Part shown: one piece after another, positions 34,878 through 43,990 of the stretch
Position numbering within the stretch: position 1 is the stretch's first letter
Layout of the letters: each line of letters starts with the position of its first letter
Assembly (NCBI RefSeq): GCF_024704725.1
Contig: NZ_JALIQS010000008.1
Coordinates: forward strand, 1-64,000
Length of the DNA stretch: 64,000 nt
Direction of reading: 5' to 3'
Source of the DNA: Shinella sp. CPCC 101442
GTDB lineage: Bacteria; Pseudomonadota; Alphaproteobacteria; Rhizobiales; Rhizobiaceae
The notes under the pieces: generated by a model
Seen by the model: only the letters and a program-made list of their open reading frames with translations
The model's database searches: none
Told to the model about the DNA's origin: nothing
Made by a program: the position numbers and the translations under genes

Positions 34878-35825
34878 ATGAAGAAATTTTCCATGTTGCT
34901 GGCGTGCGCCGCCGCATTCGCCCTGCCCGTCGTCGCCTCGGCGCAGGACGCCGCCGGAACCACCAAAAAGGAAAGCTACCGCTTCGTCGTCGTGCCGAAG
35001 GTCGTGCATCCGTGGTTCGACAAGGTGAACGAGGGCGCACAGGCGGCAGCCGCCGCGATCAAGGCGCAAACCGGCTCCAGCGTCGAAGTCGTCTATTCGG
35101 CACCGCAATCCGCCGACGTCGTCCAGCAGAACCAAATCATCGACAGCGCGCTCGCGACCCAGCCCGACGGCCTGGCGCTCGACCTGCTCGACCCCTCGGG
35201 CAACCGCGCTTCGCTCGAAGAAGCCCAGAACCAGAACGTTCCGTTGGTGATCTTCGATTCGATCCCACCGGAAGGCATGGCGATCCCCTATATCGGCTCC
35301 GACTTCTGCGAGCAGGCGAAGATCGCGGCCCGGCGCCTCGTCGAGGTTCTCGGCGGTGAAGGCGAAGTCGCCATCATGCAGGGAGTTCCGACCGCGCCGA
35401 ACCATTCGATCCGCGCCGAATGCCATCGTCAGGTCTTTGCCGAACACAAGGGCATCAAGGTCGTTGCCGAAGGTATCGACAATGACAGCATCGAGACGGC
35501 GCAGCAGCAGGCCGCCGCCATCATGCAGGCAAACCCGAACCTCAAGGGCTGGGTCGCATCCGACGCCGCAGGTCCGATCGGCATCGGCCAGGCGATCGTC
35601 GAAGCCGGCAAGCAGGGCAAGGTCACCCTTGTCGGTCTCGACAACTTGCCGGAAATGCTCGACATGATCCGCGATGGCGTTGCCGACAGCTCCTCAGCCT
35701 CGCAGCCGGAACTGCAGGGCTACTGGTCGGTCATGCTGCTCTGGGCGCAGGCAACGGGCGCGAAGGTGCCGGGCTACCTCGACACCGGCAACGCCTTCCT
35801 TACCAAGGAAAATGTCGGCGGCTGA
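34878..35825 (+). CDS. sugar ABC transporter substrate-binding protein
   Basis: 315 residues from ATG 34878, with GGGAGGTCATC in front. Sec signal peptide KKFSMLLACAAAFALPVVASA, then a type I periplasmic-binding fold of the ribose/sugar group (FVVVPKVVHPWFDKVNEGAQAAA, PDGLALDLLDPSGN, VPLVIFDSIPPEGM, PNLKGWVASDAAGPIGIGQAI, VTLVGLDNLPEMLDMIRDG). It captures a sugar or polyol in the periplasm for the permease/ATPase encoded next. A strong hairpin after the stop probably lowers expression of the downstream genes relative to this one. Confidence 0.88.
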   Translation: MKKFSMLLACAAAFALPVVASAQDAAGTTKKESYRFVVVPKVVHPWFDKVNEGAQAAAAAIKAQTGSSVEVVYSAPQSADVVQQNQIIDSALATQPDGLALDLLDPSGNRASLEEAQNQNVPLVIFDSIPPEGMAIPYIGSDFCEQAKIAARRLVEVLGGEGEVAIMQGVPTAPNHSIRAECHRQVFAEHKGIKVVAEGIDNDSIETAQQQAAAIMQANPNLKGWVASDAAGPIGIGQAIVEAGKQGKVTLVGLDNLPEMLDMIRDGVADSSSASQPELQGYWSVMLLWAQATGAKVPGYLDTGNAFLTKENVGG

Positions 35826-35848
35826 TCCGGCCGAAACCGGATTGCCGC

Positions 35849-35872
35849 GAGGCGCGGGTTTTCCCGCGCCTC
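35849..35872 (+). terminator. intra-operon stem-loop
   Basis: GAGGCGCGGG-TTTT-CCCGCGCCTC, a perfect 10-bp stem followed by TTCTATCTT. It is located between the binding-protein and ATPase genes. It is likely to act as partial terminator or mRNA stabiliser, a common device to overproduce the binding protein. Confidence 0.75.
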
Positions 35873-35902
35873 TTCTATCTTCATCCTGCGCGCAGGTATC
35901 CC

Positions 35903-37402
35903 ATGGCTTATCTCGAAACCCGCGGCCTTGGCCGGGACTTTCCCGGCGTGACAGCTCTCGACGGGGTCGATCTGTCGATCGAACTCGGCCGCACGCACAT
36001 TTTCGCCGGCGAGAACGGTGCGGGCAAATCCACCCTCGTCAAGATCCTCACCGGCACAGACCGTCCGTCGCGCGGCCAGGTGCTGATCGGCGGGCGTGAC
36101 CCGGCCGACGATGCGAGCCTCTACAAGAACGTCGCCTATGTGCCGCAGGAGCTCAACCTCTTCCCGCAGATGAGCGTTGCGGAAAATCTCTTCATGCCGT
36201 TCGAACGCACGGGGCATGGTGGGCTTCTCGTCAATCGTGGTGCGCTCGTCGAGGACGCCCGGACCTATCTCGAGCGGTTCGGCATTGAGGCCGATCCGCG
36301 CGCGCTGGTCGCCAACATCTCGGTCTCCGACCAGCAGTTGCTGCAGATCGCCCGCGCCTGCACCAATGCCGACATGAAAGTCCTCATCCTCGATGAGCCG
36401 ACGTCATCGCTGACGCGCGTCGAGGTGGACCGGGTCTTCAAGGTCATCCGCGGCCTGCTCGACCGTGATCACGCCATCGTCTTCATCAGCCACAAAATGG
36501 ACGAGGTCTTTGCGATCGGTGACGACTACACGGTGCTGCGCAACGGTGAAAAGGTCGAAAACGGCCGGATTGCCGACATCGGCGAAGCGGACCTGATCCG
36601 CGCCATGTCCGGCCGTGACCTCGCCTTCGACGAGCATTTTCGCCCACAAGGGCCTGTTACCGACACGATTATGGATGTGCGCGGGCTTTCCGGCGCCCGT
36701 TTCCACGATGTCAGCTTTACCCTGCGCCGTGGCGAGATCCTCGGTTTTGCCGGGCTCGTCGGCGCCGGGCGCTCAGAAGTCATGCAGACGGTCTTTGGCT
36801 TTCTGAAAGCCAAGGCGGGTGCCGTGACGGTCGAGGGCAAGCCCTGGACGTTGAACGACACATCCGCCTCGGTCGACGGCGGCATGCTCTACCTCTCGGA
36901 GGAGCGCAAGCACCACGGCATCTTCCCACTGCTATCTCTGCGCGAAAACATCGGAATTTCTATTCTCTCGCTCACCAAGGGCTCGTTCGGCATCAGCGGT
37001 GGCCGCGAGCGGGAGGCGGTGCAGAAAATCGTTGACGACTACGGCATCCGCACCTCCGGCATGGGCAAGCGCATCTCGCAGCTCTCCGGCGGCAACCAGC
37101 AGAAGGCCATCATCGGCCGGGCGATGGCAACCCGACCGCGCGTGCTGATCTTCGACGAACCCACCAAGGGCATCGACATCCGCACCAAGACCGAGATCTA
37201 CAAGATCATGAAGGGTTTGGCCGAAGAAGGCGTCGGCGTCATCCTCGTCTCCTCCGAACTCGACGAACTCAAGAAATGCGCAAGCCGCATCGTGACCATG
37301 CACCATGGCCGCATCACCGGCGAGTTCGACACCACAAACACCAGTAATGAAACCCTCGTAGGCGCCATCTTCGGCACGGAGGCGAAAGCCCATGCAAACT
37401 AG
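35903..37402 (+). CDS. sugar ABC transporter ATP-binding protein (two NBDs)
   Basis: 499 residues, the MglA/RbsA duplicated-ATPase type. The first domain has Walker A GENGAGKST, signature region VSDQQLLQIARA and Walker B KVLILDEPTSSL. The second domain (from ~250) lacks a canonical Walker A (AGLVGAGRSEV) as usual for this family but has LSGGNQQKAIIGRAMA and VLIFDEPTKGID. It drives import with the permease that overlaps its 3' end by 11 bases. Confidence 0.92.
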   Translation: MAYLETRGLGRDFPGVTALDGVDLSIELGRTHIFAGENGAGKSTLVKILTGTDRPSRGQVLIGGRDPADDASLYKNVAYVPQELNLFPQMSVAENLFMPFERTGHGGLLVNRGALVEDARTYLERFGIEADPRALVANISVSDQQLLQIARACTNADMKVLILDEPTSSLTRVEVDRVFKVIRGLLDRDHAIVFISHKMDEVFAIGDDYTVLRNGEKVENGRIADIGEADLIRAMSGRDLAFDEHFRPQGPVTDTIMDVRGLSGARFHDVSFTLRRGEILGFAGLVGAGRSEVMQTVFGFLKAKAGAVTVEGKPWTLNDTSASVDGGMLYLSEERKHHGIFPLLSLRENIGISILSLTKGSFGISGGREREAVQKIVDDYGIRTSGMGKRISQLSGGNQQKAIIGRAMATRPRVLIFDEPTKGIDIRTKTEIYKIMKGLAEEGVGVILVSSELDELKKCASRIVTMHHGRITGEFDTTNTSNETLVGAIFGTEAKAHAN

Positions 37403-38369
37403 CCCCACGCAAACCAGCGCCGTCGCGCATCTGGCGCGCAGCCCGCTTGCCGGCGTCTTTATCGCCCTCGCGGTCATCTTCACGCTTTCCGCGCTGATTT
37501 CTCCCTACTTCCTCACGCCCTACAACCTGTCGGTCATCGCCCGCGGGCTGGCCTTCGTCGGCCTGATCACCATCGCGCAATCCATGCTGATGGTGCTCGG
37601 CGAGCTCGACCTGTCGCTCGGCGTGATCGGCGGCCTGTGCGGTGTCATCTCCGGCATCCTTATGGTGCGGCTCGGCTTCGAGCCCTATTCGGCCATGTTG
37701 CTGGCGATCTTGCTCGGTGGCTGTCTCGGCCTTCTCAACGGCCTCTTGGTCACCGTGCTCCGGCTGCATTCGCTGGTGCTCACCATCGGCACCGCCGGAA
37801 TCTTCGGCGGTGCGAACCTGGTGCTGACGCGCGGCGTCGCGATCACCGGAATCCCGCGCGATGTGCACTATCTCGGCCGCGGAGACGTGCTTGGCGTGCC
37901 TGTTCCCTTCCTCATCATGCTCGCAGCACTGGCTTTCGCCACCTTCGTCATGCTGAAGACGCCGTTCGGCCGCTACATGTACGCTATCGGCAACAACCAG
38001 GCCGGTGCGCGCATGCTCGGCATCAAGGTCGACAAGATACGCCTTCTCGTGTTCGGCGTGGCCGGCGCGATTGCCGGACTGGCCGGCGTGCTGATGGTTG
38101 CGCGCCTCGGCACCGCCCAGCCGTCCATTGGCGAAACCTGGGTTCTGGCGCCGATCGCGGCCTCCGTCATCGGCGGCGTCGCCACGACGGGCGGCATCGG
38201 CAGCCCGATCGGGGCGATCTTCGGTGCCGGCATCATCGCCATCATCGAAAACATCATCGTGCTCTTCGGCGTCTCGCCCTATTGGCAGGGCATCGTCTCG
38301 GGTGCGATTGTCGTGCTCGCCATTTCCTTCGACGCTATTTCCCGCCGTTATCTGCGCCGTGACGCTTGA
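37392..38369 (+). CDS. sugar ABC transporter permease (RbsC-like)
   Basis: 325 residues with about nine or ten membrane helices and the family motifs GELDLSLGVIGGLCGVISG, VLRLHSLVLTIGTAGIFGG, GNNQAGARMLGIKVDKIRLLVFGVAGAIAGLAGVLMVARLGTAQP in several blocks, and GGVATTGGIGSPIGAIFGAGI. It is the single membrane subunit of a ribose/galactoside-class (CUT2) importer. It overlaps the ATPase gene at its start and is followed 37 bases later by the kinase gene. Confidence 0.9.
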   Translation: MQTSPTQTSAVAHLARSPLAGVFIALAVIFTLSALISPYFLTPYNLSVIARGLAFVGLITIAQSMLMVLGELDLSLGVIGGLCGVISGILMVRLGFEPYSAMLLAILLGGCLGLLNGLLVTVLRLHSLVLTIGTAGIFGGANLVLTRGVAITGIPRDVHYLGRGDVLGVPVPFLIMLAALAFATFVMLKTPFGRYMYAIGNNQAGARMLGIKVDKIRLLVFGVAGAIAGLAGVLMVARLGTAQPSIGETWVLAPIAASVIGGVATTGGIGSPIGAIFGAGIIAIIENIIVLFGVSPYWQGIVSGAIVVLAISFDAISRRYLRRDA

Positions 38370-38406
38370 TACAAGCCGCCGCATCGATCTGACGAAAGAC
38401 AAGAGA

Positions 38407-40173
38407 ATGAACCAGGAAGTCAAAACCAAGAAGCTGATCAACGCGCCGGAATACATCATAGCGGAGTTGATCGAAGGCATGGTCGGCGCGCATCCGGACA
38501 TGCTGCGCGTGGAAGGTTCGACCGGACGGGCCGTCGTCGCCGTCGATGGTCCGCGTGACGGCAAGGTGGGCATCGTCGTCGGTGGCGGCTCCGGCCATGA
38601 GCCGGCCTTTGCCGGCTATGTGGGGCGCGGCCTTGCCGATGCGGCCGCCGTCGGCAACGTCTTCGCCTCTCCCTCCCCGTCGCACATCGTCGAAGCGGCG
38701 CGCGCCGTCGATGGTGGCGTCGGTGTCGTCATGCTTTACGGCAACTATACCGGCGACGTCTTGAACTTCACCATGGCCGCGGAAGAGCTGGAACAGGCCG
38801 GGATCGCCGTGCGTCATGTGGCCGTTGCCGACGATGTTGCCTCCGCTCCCATCGAGCGAAAATCGGAACGCCGCGGCATTGCCGGCGACTTCTTCGTCTT
38901 CAAGGTCGCCGGTGCTGCCGCCGATCTTGGCGAGCCGCTGGCGCGTGTTGAAGCCTTGGCGCAAGCGGCGAACGAGGCGACCCGCTCGATGGGCGTGGCC
39001 CTCAGCCCCTGCTCGCTGCCGCAGACCGGCAAGCCAAATTTCACCATCGGTGACGACGAGATGGAAATCGGCATGGGCATCCATGGTGAGCCCGGCATCC
39101 GCCGCCAGAAGCTTGCGCCGGTGGACGAGGTGACCGACGAGCTGGTCGATGCGGTCATCAAGGAGCTTGGCCTGAAGGCTGGCGAGCGCGTTGCCGTTCT
39201 CGTCAACGGTCTCGGCGCCACGTCGCAGATCGAGCTTTACCTCATCTTCCGTCGCGCCAAGCAGCGGCTCGACGCGCTGGATGTCGAAATCCATGCTTCC
39301 TGGGTTGGCGAATACGCCACCTCGCTGGAAATGGCCGGCGCCTCCGTCACGCTGATGAAGCTCGACGACACGTTGCAGGCGCTTCTCGATCACCCCTGCC
39401 GCACGCCAGCCCTCGTCGTCGGCGCCTTCGAAAGGACCGACGGAATTGCCGCGCGCAGCCGCAAGACCGCCAAGGTTGTCGAGAGCACGGCAGCCGCGCA
39501 GGAAAAGCCGCGCGAGCTTCTGACCGAAGGCGACGTCACGCCGGCGATCTTCAAGACGATGATGCATGCGGTCGGCAACGAGATTATCGCGGAAAAGAAC
39601 TGGCTTTCCGAACTCGACGGCGTGATCGGCGACGGCGACCATGGCGTGACAATGGAGATCGGCTGGAAGGCCGTACAGAGCGCGCTGGACGACAGCCAGG
39701 ACGACGAGACGATCGAGGGCATTTGCAAGCGCATGGCCAAGGCCTTCCTCGATGCGGTCGGCGCCTCCTCCGGTCCGCTCTACGCAACCGCGTTCCTGCG
39801 CGCCGGCACAGCTGTCAGCCACCGCCTCAACCTCGATGGCGCCGGCATGGCCGAATGGCTGAGTGCCGCCTGCCAGGGCATTCGCGATCGCGGCCGCGCC
39901 GACCCAGGCGACAAGACAATGATCGACGCCTGGGTACCGGCGGTCGAAGCCGGACAAAAGGCGGCGAAGGATGGTGGCTCGGCGCTCGACGTGCTGGTTG
40001 CCGCTCGCGATGGCGGCGAGGCGGGCATGAAGGCAACGGCGGCGCTGGAATCACGCCGTGGCCGTTCCGCCAAACTCGGCGAACGCTCCGTCGGCCATAT
40101 TGACCCGGGTGCGGCCTCGACCTTCGTGACACTGCGCGCCATGGCGGCTGCACTTCAGAAGGCGCTTGCCTGA
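38407..40173 (+). CDS. dihydroxyacetone/erythrulose-type kinase, DhaK-DhaL fusion
   Basis: 588 residues. DhaK part (1-~330): RVEGSTGRAVVAVDGPRDGKVGIVVGGGSGHEPAFAGYVGRGLADAA, the covalent substrate histidine region EIGMGIHGEPGIRR, and LVNGLGATSQIELY. DhaL part (~375-588): LSELDGVIGDGDHGVTMEIGW supplies the Mg-ATP aspartates, SSGPLYATAFLRAG and DPGDKTMIDAWVPA follow. This is the ATP-dependent single-chain form that phosphorylates short ketoses such as dihydroxyacetone or erythrulose. Its place after a sugar importer and before a SorC-type regulator indicates a catabolic operon. The exact substrate is unknown. Confidence 0.88.
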   Translation: MNQEVKTKKLINAPEYIIAELIEGMVGAHPDMLRVEGSTGRAVVAVDGPRDGKVGIVVGGGSGHEPAFAGYVGRGLADAAAVGNVFASPSPSHIVEAARAVDGGVGVVMLYGNYTGDVLNFTMAAEELEQAGIAVRHVAVADDVASAPIERKSERRGIAGDFFVFKVAGAAADLGEPLARVEALAQAANEATRSMGVALSPCSLPQTGKPNFTIGDDEMEIGMGIHGEPGIRRQKLAPVDEVTDELVDAVIKELGLKAGERVAVLVNGLGATSQIELYLIFRRAKQRLDALDVEIHASWVGEYATSLEMAGASVTLMKLDDTLQALLDHPCRTPALVVGAFERTDGIAARSRKTAKVVESTAAAQEKPRELLTEGDVTPAIFKTMMHAVGNEIIAEKNWLSELDGVIGDGDHGVTMEIGWKAVQSALDDSQDDETIEGICKRMAKAFLDAVGASSGPLYATAFLRAGTAVSHRLNLDGAGMAEWLSAACQGIRDRGRADPGDKTMIDAWVPAVEAGQKAAKDGGSALDVLVAARDGGEAGMKATAALESRRGRSAKLGERSVGHIDPGAASTFVTLRAMAAALQKALA

Positions 40174-40181
40174 TTGAATGT

Positions 40182-41138
40182 TCAGCGCGGGCCTTGCAGC
40201 AGGGCCCGCGCGACACCTTCATTGGTGACTAGCCGGTTGACATAGCCGGCGCGCAGGATCGCCCTGATGATAGGGATTTTGCGAATACCGCCGGAAACCA
40301 GCACGGAAATGGGTTTCAGCTTCAGCTTGTCCGGCGGCAGCGCGATGATCGAGTCGTTGAGGAAATGATCGATCGCCTGGCCACGCGCATCGAGAAACCA
40401 CCCCATGAATTCGCCGACCGCGCCGCGCTTCAACACCGTGTCGAGATTGTCCTTCACCACGCGGATCTGCGTCAGCGACGTATCCTGCGCCAGCGCGCCA
40501 CAGGACACTATGCCGATATCGGCAATCTCGGTGCGTGCCAACACATCCGTCAGCTCGTCATTGAGCAGCAGCGCATTGCGGCTTTCGGGATTGGCGCAGT
40601 AGATCGGCGCCGTCAGATAGTGGCATTCAACGTTGAGTGCGCGCGCAAAGGCCGTTGCCACCTCGAATGTGTTGGTGGCCGAACCGCTGGTGACGCCACC
40701 GGTCAAGCCGACCACCCAGCTTTCGGATTTCGGCCGGGCATGAAGGCTGCGCACGGCAAAGCTTAGGGTACGCCCCGAGCCGATGCCGACGCCCATGTCG
40801 CGGCCTTCGATCAGGTCGCTGGCAAGCGAGCCGGCCGCCTCGCCGATCACCCTCTTCTGCTCGAGATAATCGTCCAGGTCCGGAACCACGATGGCATCGA
40901 CCAGACCGTAACGGGCGGAGACCTTTTCGGCGAGTTCGATGCAGTCGGTCAAAGGCAGGCTGACATTGACCTGCACGCTACCGGATTCGCGCACCTGACC
41001 GATGATCTTGTTCACCTTCAGCCGCGTGATGTTCATGCGCTGTGCGATTTCCTGCTGGGTCTGGCCGCCGATGAAATAGAGCCATGCGACGCGAGCGCGC
41101 TCCAGGTCCTCGTCGAAATGTCCCCAATCGTCATTCAT
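40182..41138 (-). CDS. SorC/DeoR-type sugar-binding transcriptional regulator
   Basis: 318 residues from ATG 41138 (MNDDWGHFDEDLERARVAWLYFIGG). The N-terminal helix-turn-helix is GQTQQEIAQRMNITRLKVNKIIGQVRESG. The C-terminal sugar-phosphate-isomerase-like effector domain has VGIGSGRTLSFAVRSL, GLTGGVTSGSATNTFEVATAFA, and DIGIVSCGALAQDTSLTQIRV. It is convergent with the kinase gene (8-base gap) and is expected to control the ABC-kinase operon in response to a phosphorylated sugar. An in-frame start at 41183 is possible but less conserved. Confidence 0.87.
   Translation of the reverse strand: MNDDWGHFDEDLERARVAWLYFIGGQTQQEIAQRMNITRLKVNKIIGQVRESGSVQVNVSLPLTDCIELAEKVSARYGLVDAIVVPDLDDYLEQKRVIGEAAGSLASDLIEGRDMGVGIGSGRTLSFAVRSLHARPKSESWVVGLTGGVTSGSATNTFEVATAFARALNVECHYLTAPIYCANPESRNALLLNDELTDVLARTEIADIGIVSCGALAQDTSLTQIRVVKDNLDTVLKRGAVGEFMGWFLDARGQAIDHFLNDSIIALPPDKLKLKPISVLVSGGIRKIPIIRAILRAGYVNRLVTNEGVARALLQGPR
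40185..40211. terminator. GC-rich stem-loop between convergent genes
   Basis: GCGCGGGCC, 9-base loop, GGCCCGCGC. It overlaps the last codons of the SorC-type gene and lies 12 bases after the kinase stop. It probably serves both directions, though no T tract follows. Confidence 0.5.
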
Positions 41139-41744
41139 CTGGCACGACTTCCCCACTTGTTTCGCCCTCGATACCCACTTCACGTGTGGTGGGCAACTGT
41201 GGAAAGACGGGCGGGTTCAGCGGCGTTGCTCACGCCCGCGTCTGCGGCAAAGCGATCGCGGATCCCAAAGTGCTGTTGGCGATCGATTTGGGGTCCGCGA
41301 TCAATGCGTCGGTGGATGAACCCGGATGCCAACGCCATGGCGCCCTACACCTTCGCCAGAATGTTCGCGACAGTCGATATGCTGAGCATTGGGCCGAAGG
41401 CATATCGATCCACCACGATCCGAGCGCGCTAGAGCCGCTATCGCCTGCTTTTTCATGGCGCGGCGCATAATTGGGTTGAAAGGGATGTGCGCCTCACGAG
41501 CTGGATCCCTCCGCATATTCCGTTGGCATCTGAAGCACCAGCTCAATGATGGGATGGTCGGCGCGCACCCCGTGATGATCAGTAGGCTTCGGATGCCTCA
41601 AGGCTATTGTCACGTTTGGTCCGTAACCTAGGCCTCCGGTTCTGCGGCTCACGGGTCAGGTCCGTTCAAGATCCTTTAAGGACAAAGTATCTGTGCCTAA
41701 GGAGTGCGCTATCGGTTGATGTGGCCTGACTAGTTGCCACTTGT
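41139..41744. other. gene-free region before the nos cluster
   Basis: About 600 bases without a supported gene. Open frames here (for example minus-strand 41301-41546) have no ribosome site or recognisable sequence. The left part should contain the promoter of the SorC-type gene, the right part the nos promoter. Confidence 0.45.
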
Positions 41745-41758
41745 TTGACGCAAGTCAA
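41745..41758. promoter_or_regulatory. FNR/FixK/NnrR-type box before nosR
   Basis: TTGAC-GCAA-GTCAA is a perfect palindrome that fits the TTGA-N6-TCAA consensus of Crp/Fnr-type regulators controlling denitrification in rhizobia. Its centre lies about 65 bases before the nosR start at 41817. Confidence 0.75.
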
Positions 41759-41816
41759 CGACCGCTTGGCGTGAACGCTCCAATGCTCTCGCAACGATCT
41801 GCGGGAATGCCCTGGA

Positions 41817-43976
41817 ATGAAACTATTCCGTCTAATTTTTTTCCTTTGTGCTGGCCTGTGCTTCGCATTCTCTGCGAATGCCGGCACGGTCCTGCAGGAC
41901 CATCTGCCGTCCACCATGGCCTCCGATCTCGTGCCGGGCGCGGATGGCTTCGGCACCGTTCGCGACGATATTGCGGTGGCGCCGGTGCTGAAGGGCGGAA
42001 GGACGATTGCGTGGGTCTTCGTAACCTCGGATTTTGTTGGTACGACCGGTTATTCCGGCAAGCCTATCCACACGCTCGTGGCAGTGGGAACGGACGCGAA
42101 GATCATCGGCGTGCGGCTGGTCAAGCATTCTGAACCCATCGTGCTCATCGGCATTCCCGATGCCAAGGTGAAGGCGCTGGTGGCCGGTTATGCCGGGCTA
42201 GACCTCGTCGCGGAGGCCAAATCCGGCGGCACGGCGCATGAGGTGGATATCATCTCCGGCGCGACCGTGACGGTGATGGTGATCGACGATTCGATCGTTC
42301 GTTCGGGCCTCAAGGTCGCGCGGGCGCTTGGTCTTGGTGGGCTTACTCCCGAAGCGGAAAACGCCGGTCCTCGTCTCGAGATCGATCCGGCCGCCGTCCG
42401 GCCAGCGGACTGGATCGAGGCCGAGGGCGACGGGACACTGCGCCGGCTGTCGGTCGACGTGGCGCAGGTCAATGCCGCCTTCGCCGCGCATCCTGATGAG
42501 CGAGCGCGCGACCGTGCAATTGTCGAAGCGCCGCAAACGACCTTCATCGACATGCAGGCGGCGCTGGTCTCCGTTCCCGCAATCGGTGGCGCTCTGCTCG
42601 GCCCAGCCGAAGACGCCAATCTCCAGGGCTGGCTGAAAGAAGGCGAGAACGCCATCGCCGTGATGGCGCGGGGTCTCTATTCCTTCAAGGGCTCGGGCTA
42701 TGTGCGCGGCGGTATCTTCGACCGTATCGTGCTGATCCAGGATGATGTGTCCGTGCGCTTTCGCGACCGCGATCATCGTCGCCTTGGCGGCATCGCGCTT
42801 GCCGGTGCGCCTGAATTCACCGAGATGGACCTGTTCCGCATTCCCGCTGGCCTCGGTTTCGATCCGGCCAAACCCTTCCGCATCCAGCTTCTGGCACACC
42901 GTGAGGTCGGGCCGATCGAAAAGGTCTTCCATACCTTCGACCTCGGTTATCAGCTGCCGCAGAAATACCTTCACGCCATGGCGCCCCCGGTGAAGGAGGC
43001 TGTCGCCGTTGCCGATCGCGGCGAGGGGGCTGCGCAGGCCGATCTGTGGAAACGCATCTGGCAGGATTCCAGGCTGAAGATCATCGTGCTCGGCGCCATG
43101 CTGGTGGTGCTGACCGGGGTTTTCTTCTTCCAGAGCTATGCGGTGAAGAATGCCAAGGGGTTCTACATCTTCCGCATTGTCTTCCTGACGGTGACGCTGG
43201 TCTTCCTAGGCTGGTATGCCAATGCGCAGCTTTCGGTCGTCAACCTGATGGCGCTGTTCGGCAGCCTGGTGGGCGGCTTCAGCTGGCAGGCTTTCCTGCT
43301 CGACCCCCTGACCTTCATCCTGTGGTTTGCCGTTGCCGCCGCGCTGCTCTTCTGGGGACGCGGGGCCTATTGCGGCTGGCTCTGCCCCTTCGGGGCGCTA
43401 CAGGAACTGACCAACCAGATCGCCCGCAAGCTGCGTATTCCGCAATGGACGTTGCCCTGGGGTCTGCATGAACGGCTCTGGCCGATCAAATACATGATCT
43501 TCCTCGGTCTTTTCGGCGTGTCGCTGATGAGTGTCGAACAAGCGGAGCACCTGGCCGAGATCGAACCGTTCAAGACGGCGATCATCCTGAAGTTCATTCG
43601 CGCCTGGCCGTTCGTGGCCTATGCGGTGGCGCTTCTGGTTGCCGGGCTGTTCGTCGAGCGCTTCTACTGCCGCTACCTCTGCCCGCTCGGTGCGGCGCTC
43701 GCCATACCCGCGCGCATGCGCATGTTCGACTGGCTCAAGCGCTACCACGAATGCGGAAGTCCCTGTCAGACCTGCGCCATCCAATGTCCGGTGCAGGCGA
43801 TTCACAAGACCGGCGAGATCAATCCGAACGAGTGCATCAACTGCCTGCACTGCCAGGTTCTCTACCAGTCCGAAACGGTGTGCCCCGTCGTGATCAAGAA
43901 GATGAAGTCGCGGGCCAAGCTCGCGGCAAGCCCGGGCGGCGCGCCGATCCACCAACCCGCAGCAAAAGTTAACTGA
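41817..43976 (+). CDS. nosR: NosR, membrane flavoprotein/Fe-S electron donor and regulator for N2O reductase
   Basis: 719 residues. Signal-like N-terminus ([18 protein letters not shown]), a periplasmic FMN-binding domain with the flavinylation motif DIISGATVT, then five membrane helices with the polyferredoxin cysteine motifs [10 protein letters not shown] and [11 protein letters not shown]. Cytoplasmic 4Fe-4S sites follow ([17 protein letters not shown] and [11 protein letters not shown]). NosR supplies electrons to NosZ and is needed for nosZ expression. The threonine of SGATVT is the expected target of NosX-mediated flavin attachment. First gene of the nos operon, 14 bases before nosZ. 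Confidence 0.95.
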   Translation: MKLFRLIFFLCAGLCFAFSANAGTVLQDHLPSTMASDLVPGADGFGTVRDDIAVAPVLKGGRTIAWVFVTSDFVGTTGYSGKPIHTLVAVGTDAKIIGVRLVKHSEPIVLIGIPDAKVKALVAGYAGLDLVAEAKSGGTAHEVDIISGATVTVMVIDDSIVRSGLKVARALGLGGLTPEAENAGPRLEIDPAAVRPADWIEAEGDGTLRRLSVDVAQVNAAFAAHPDERARDRAIVEAPQTTFIDMQAALVSVPAIGGALLGPAEDANLQGWLKEGENAIAVMARGLYSFKGSGYVRGGIFDRIVLIQDDVSVRFRDRDHRRLGGIALAGAPEFTEMDLFRIPAGLGFDPAKPFRIQLLAHREVGPIEKVFHTFDLGYQLPQKYLHAMAPPVKEAVAVADRGEGAAQADLWKRIWQDSRLKIIVLGAMLVVLTGVFFFQSYAVKNAKGFYIFRIVFLTVTLVFLGWYANAQLSVVNLMALFGSLVGGFSWQAFLLDPLTFILWFAVAAALLFWGRGAYCGWLCPFGALQELTNQIARKLRIPQWTLPWGLHERLWPIKYMIFLGLFGVSLMSVEQAEHLAEIEPFKTAIILKFIRAWPFVAYAVALLVAGLFVERFYCRYLCPLGAALAIPARMRMFDWLKRYHECGSPCQTCAIQCPVQAIHKTGEINPNECINCLHCQVLYQSETVCPVVIKKMKSRAKLAASPGGAPIHQPAAKVN

Positions 43977-43990
43977 AGAAGGAGTCGATC

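Noticed and set aside
38335-39957. 540-codon minus-strand frame opposite the kinase gene
   Set aside because: Antisense to a clear DhaK-DhaL gene, with no recognisable protein features.
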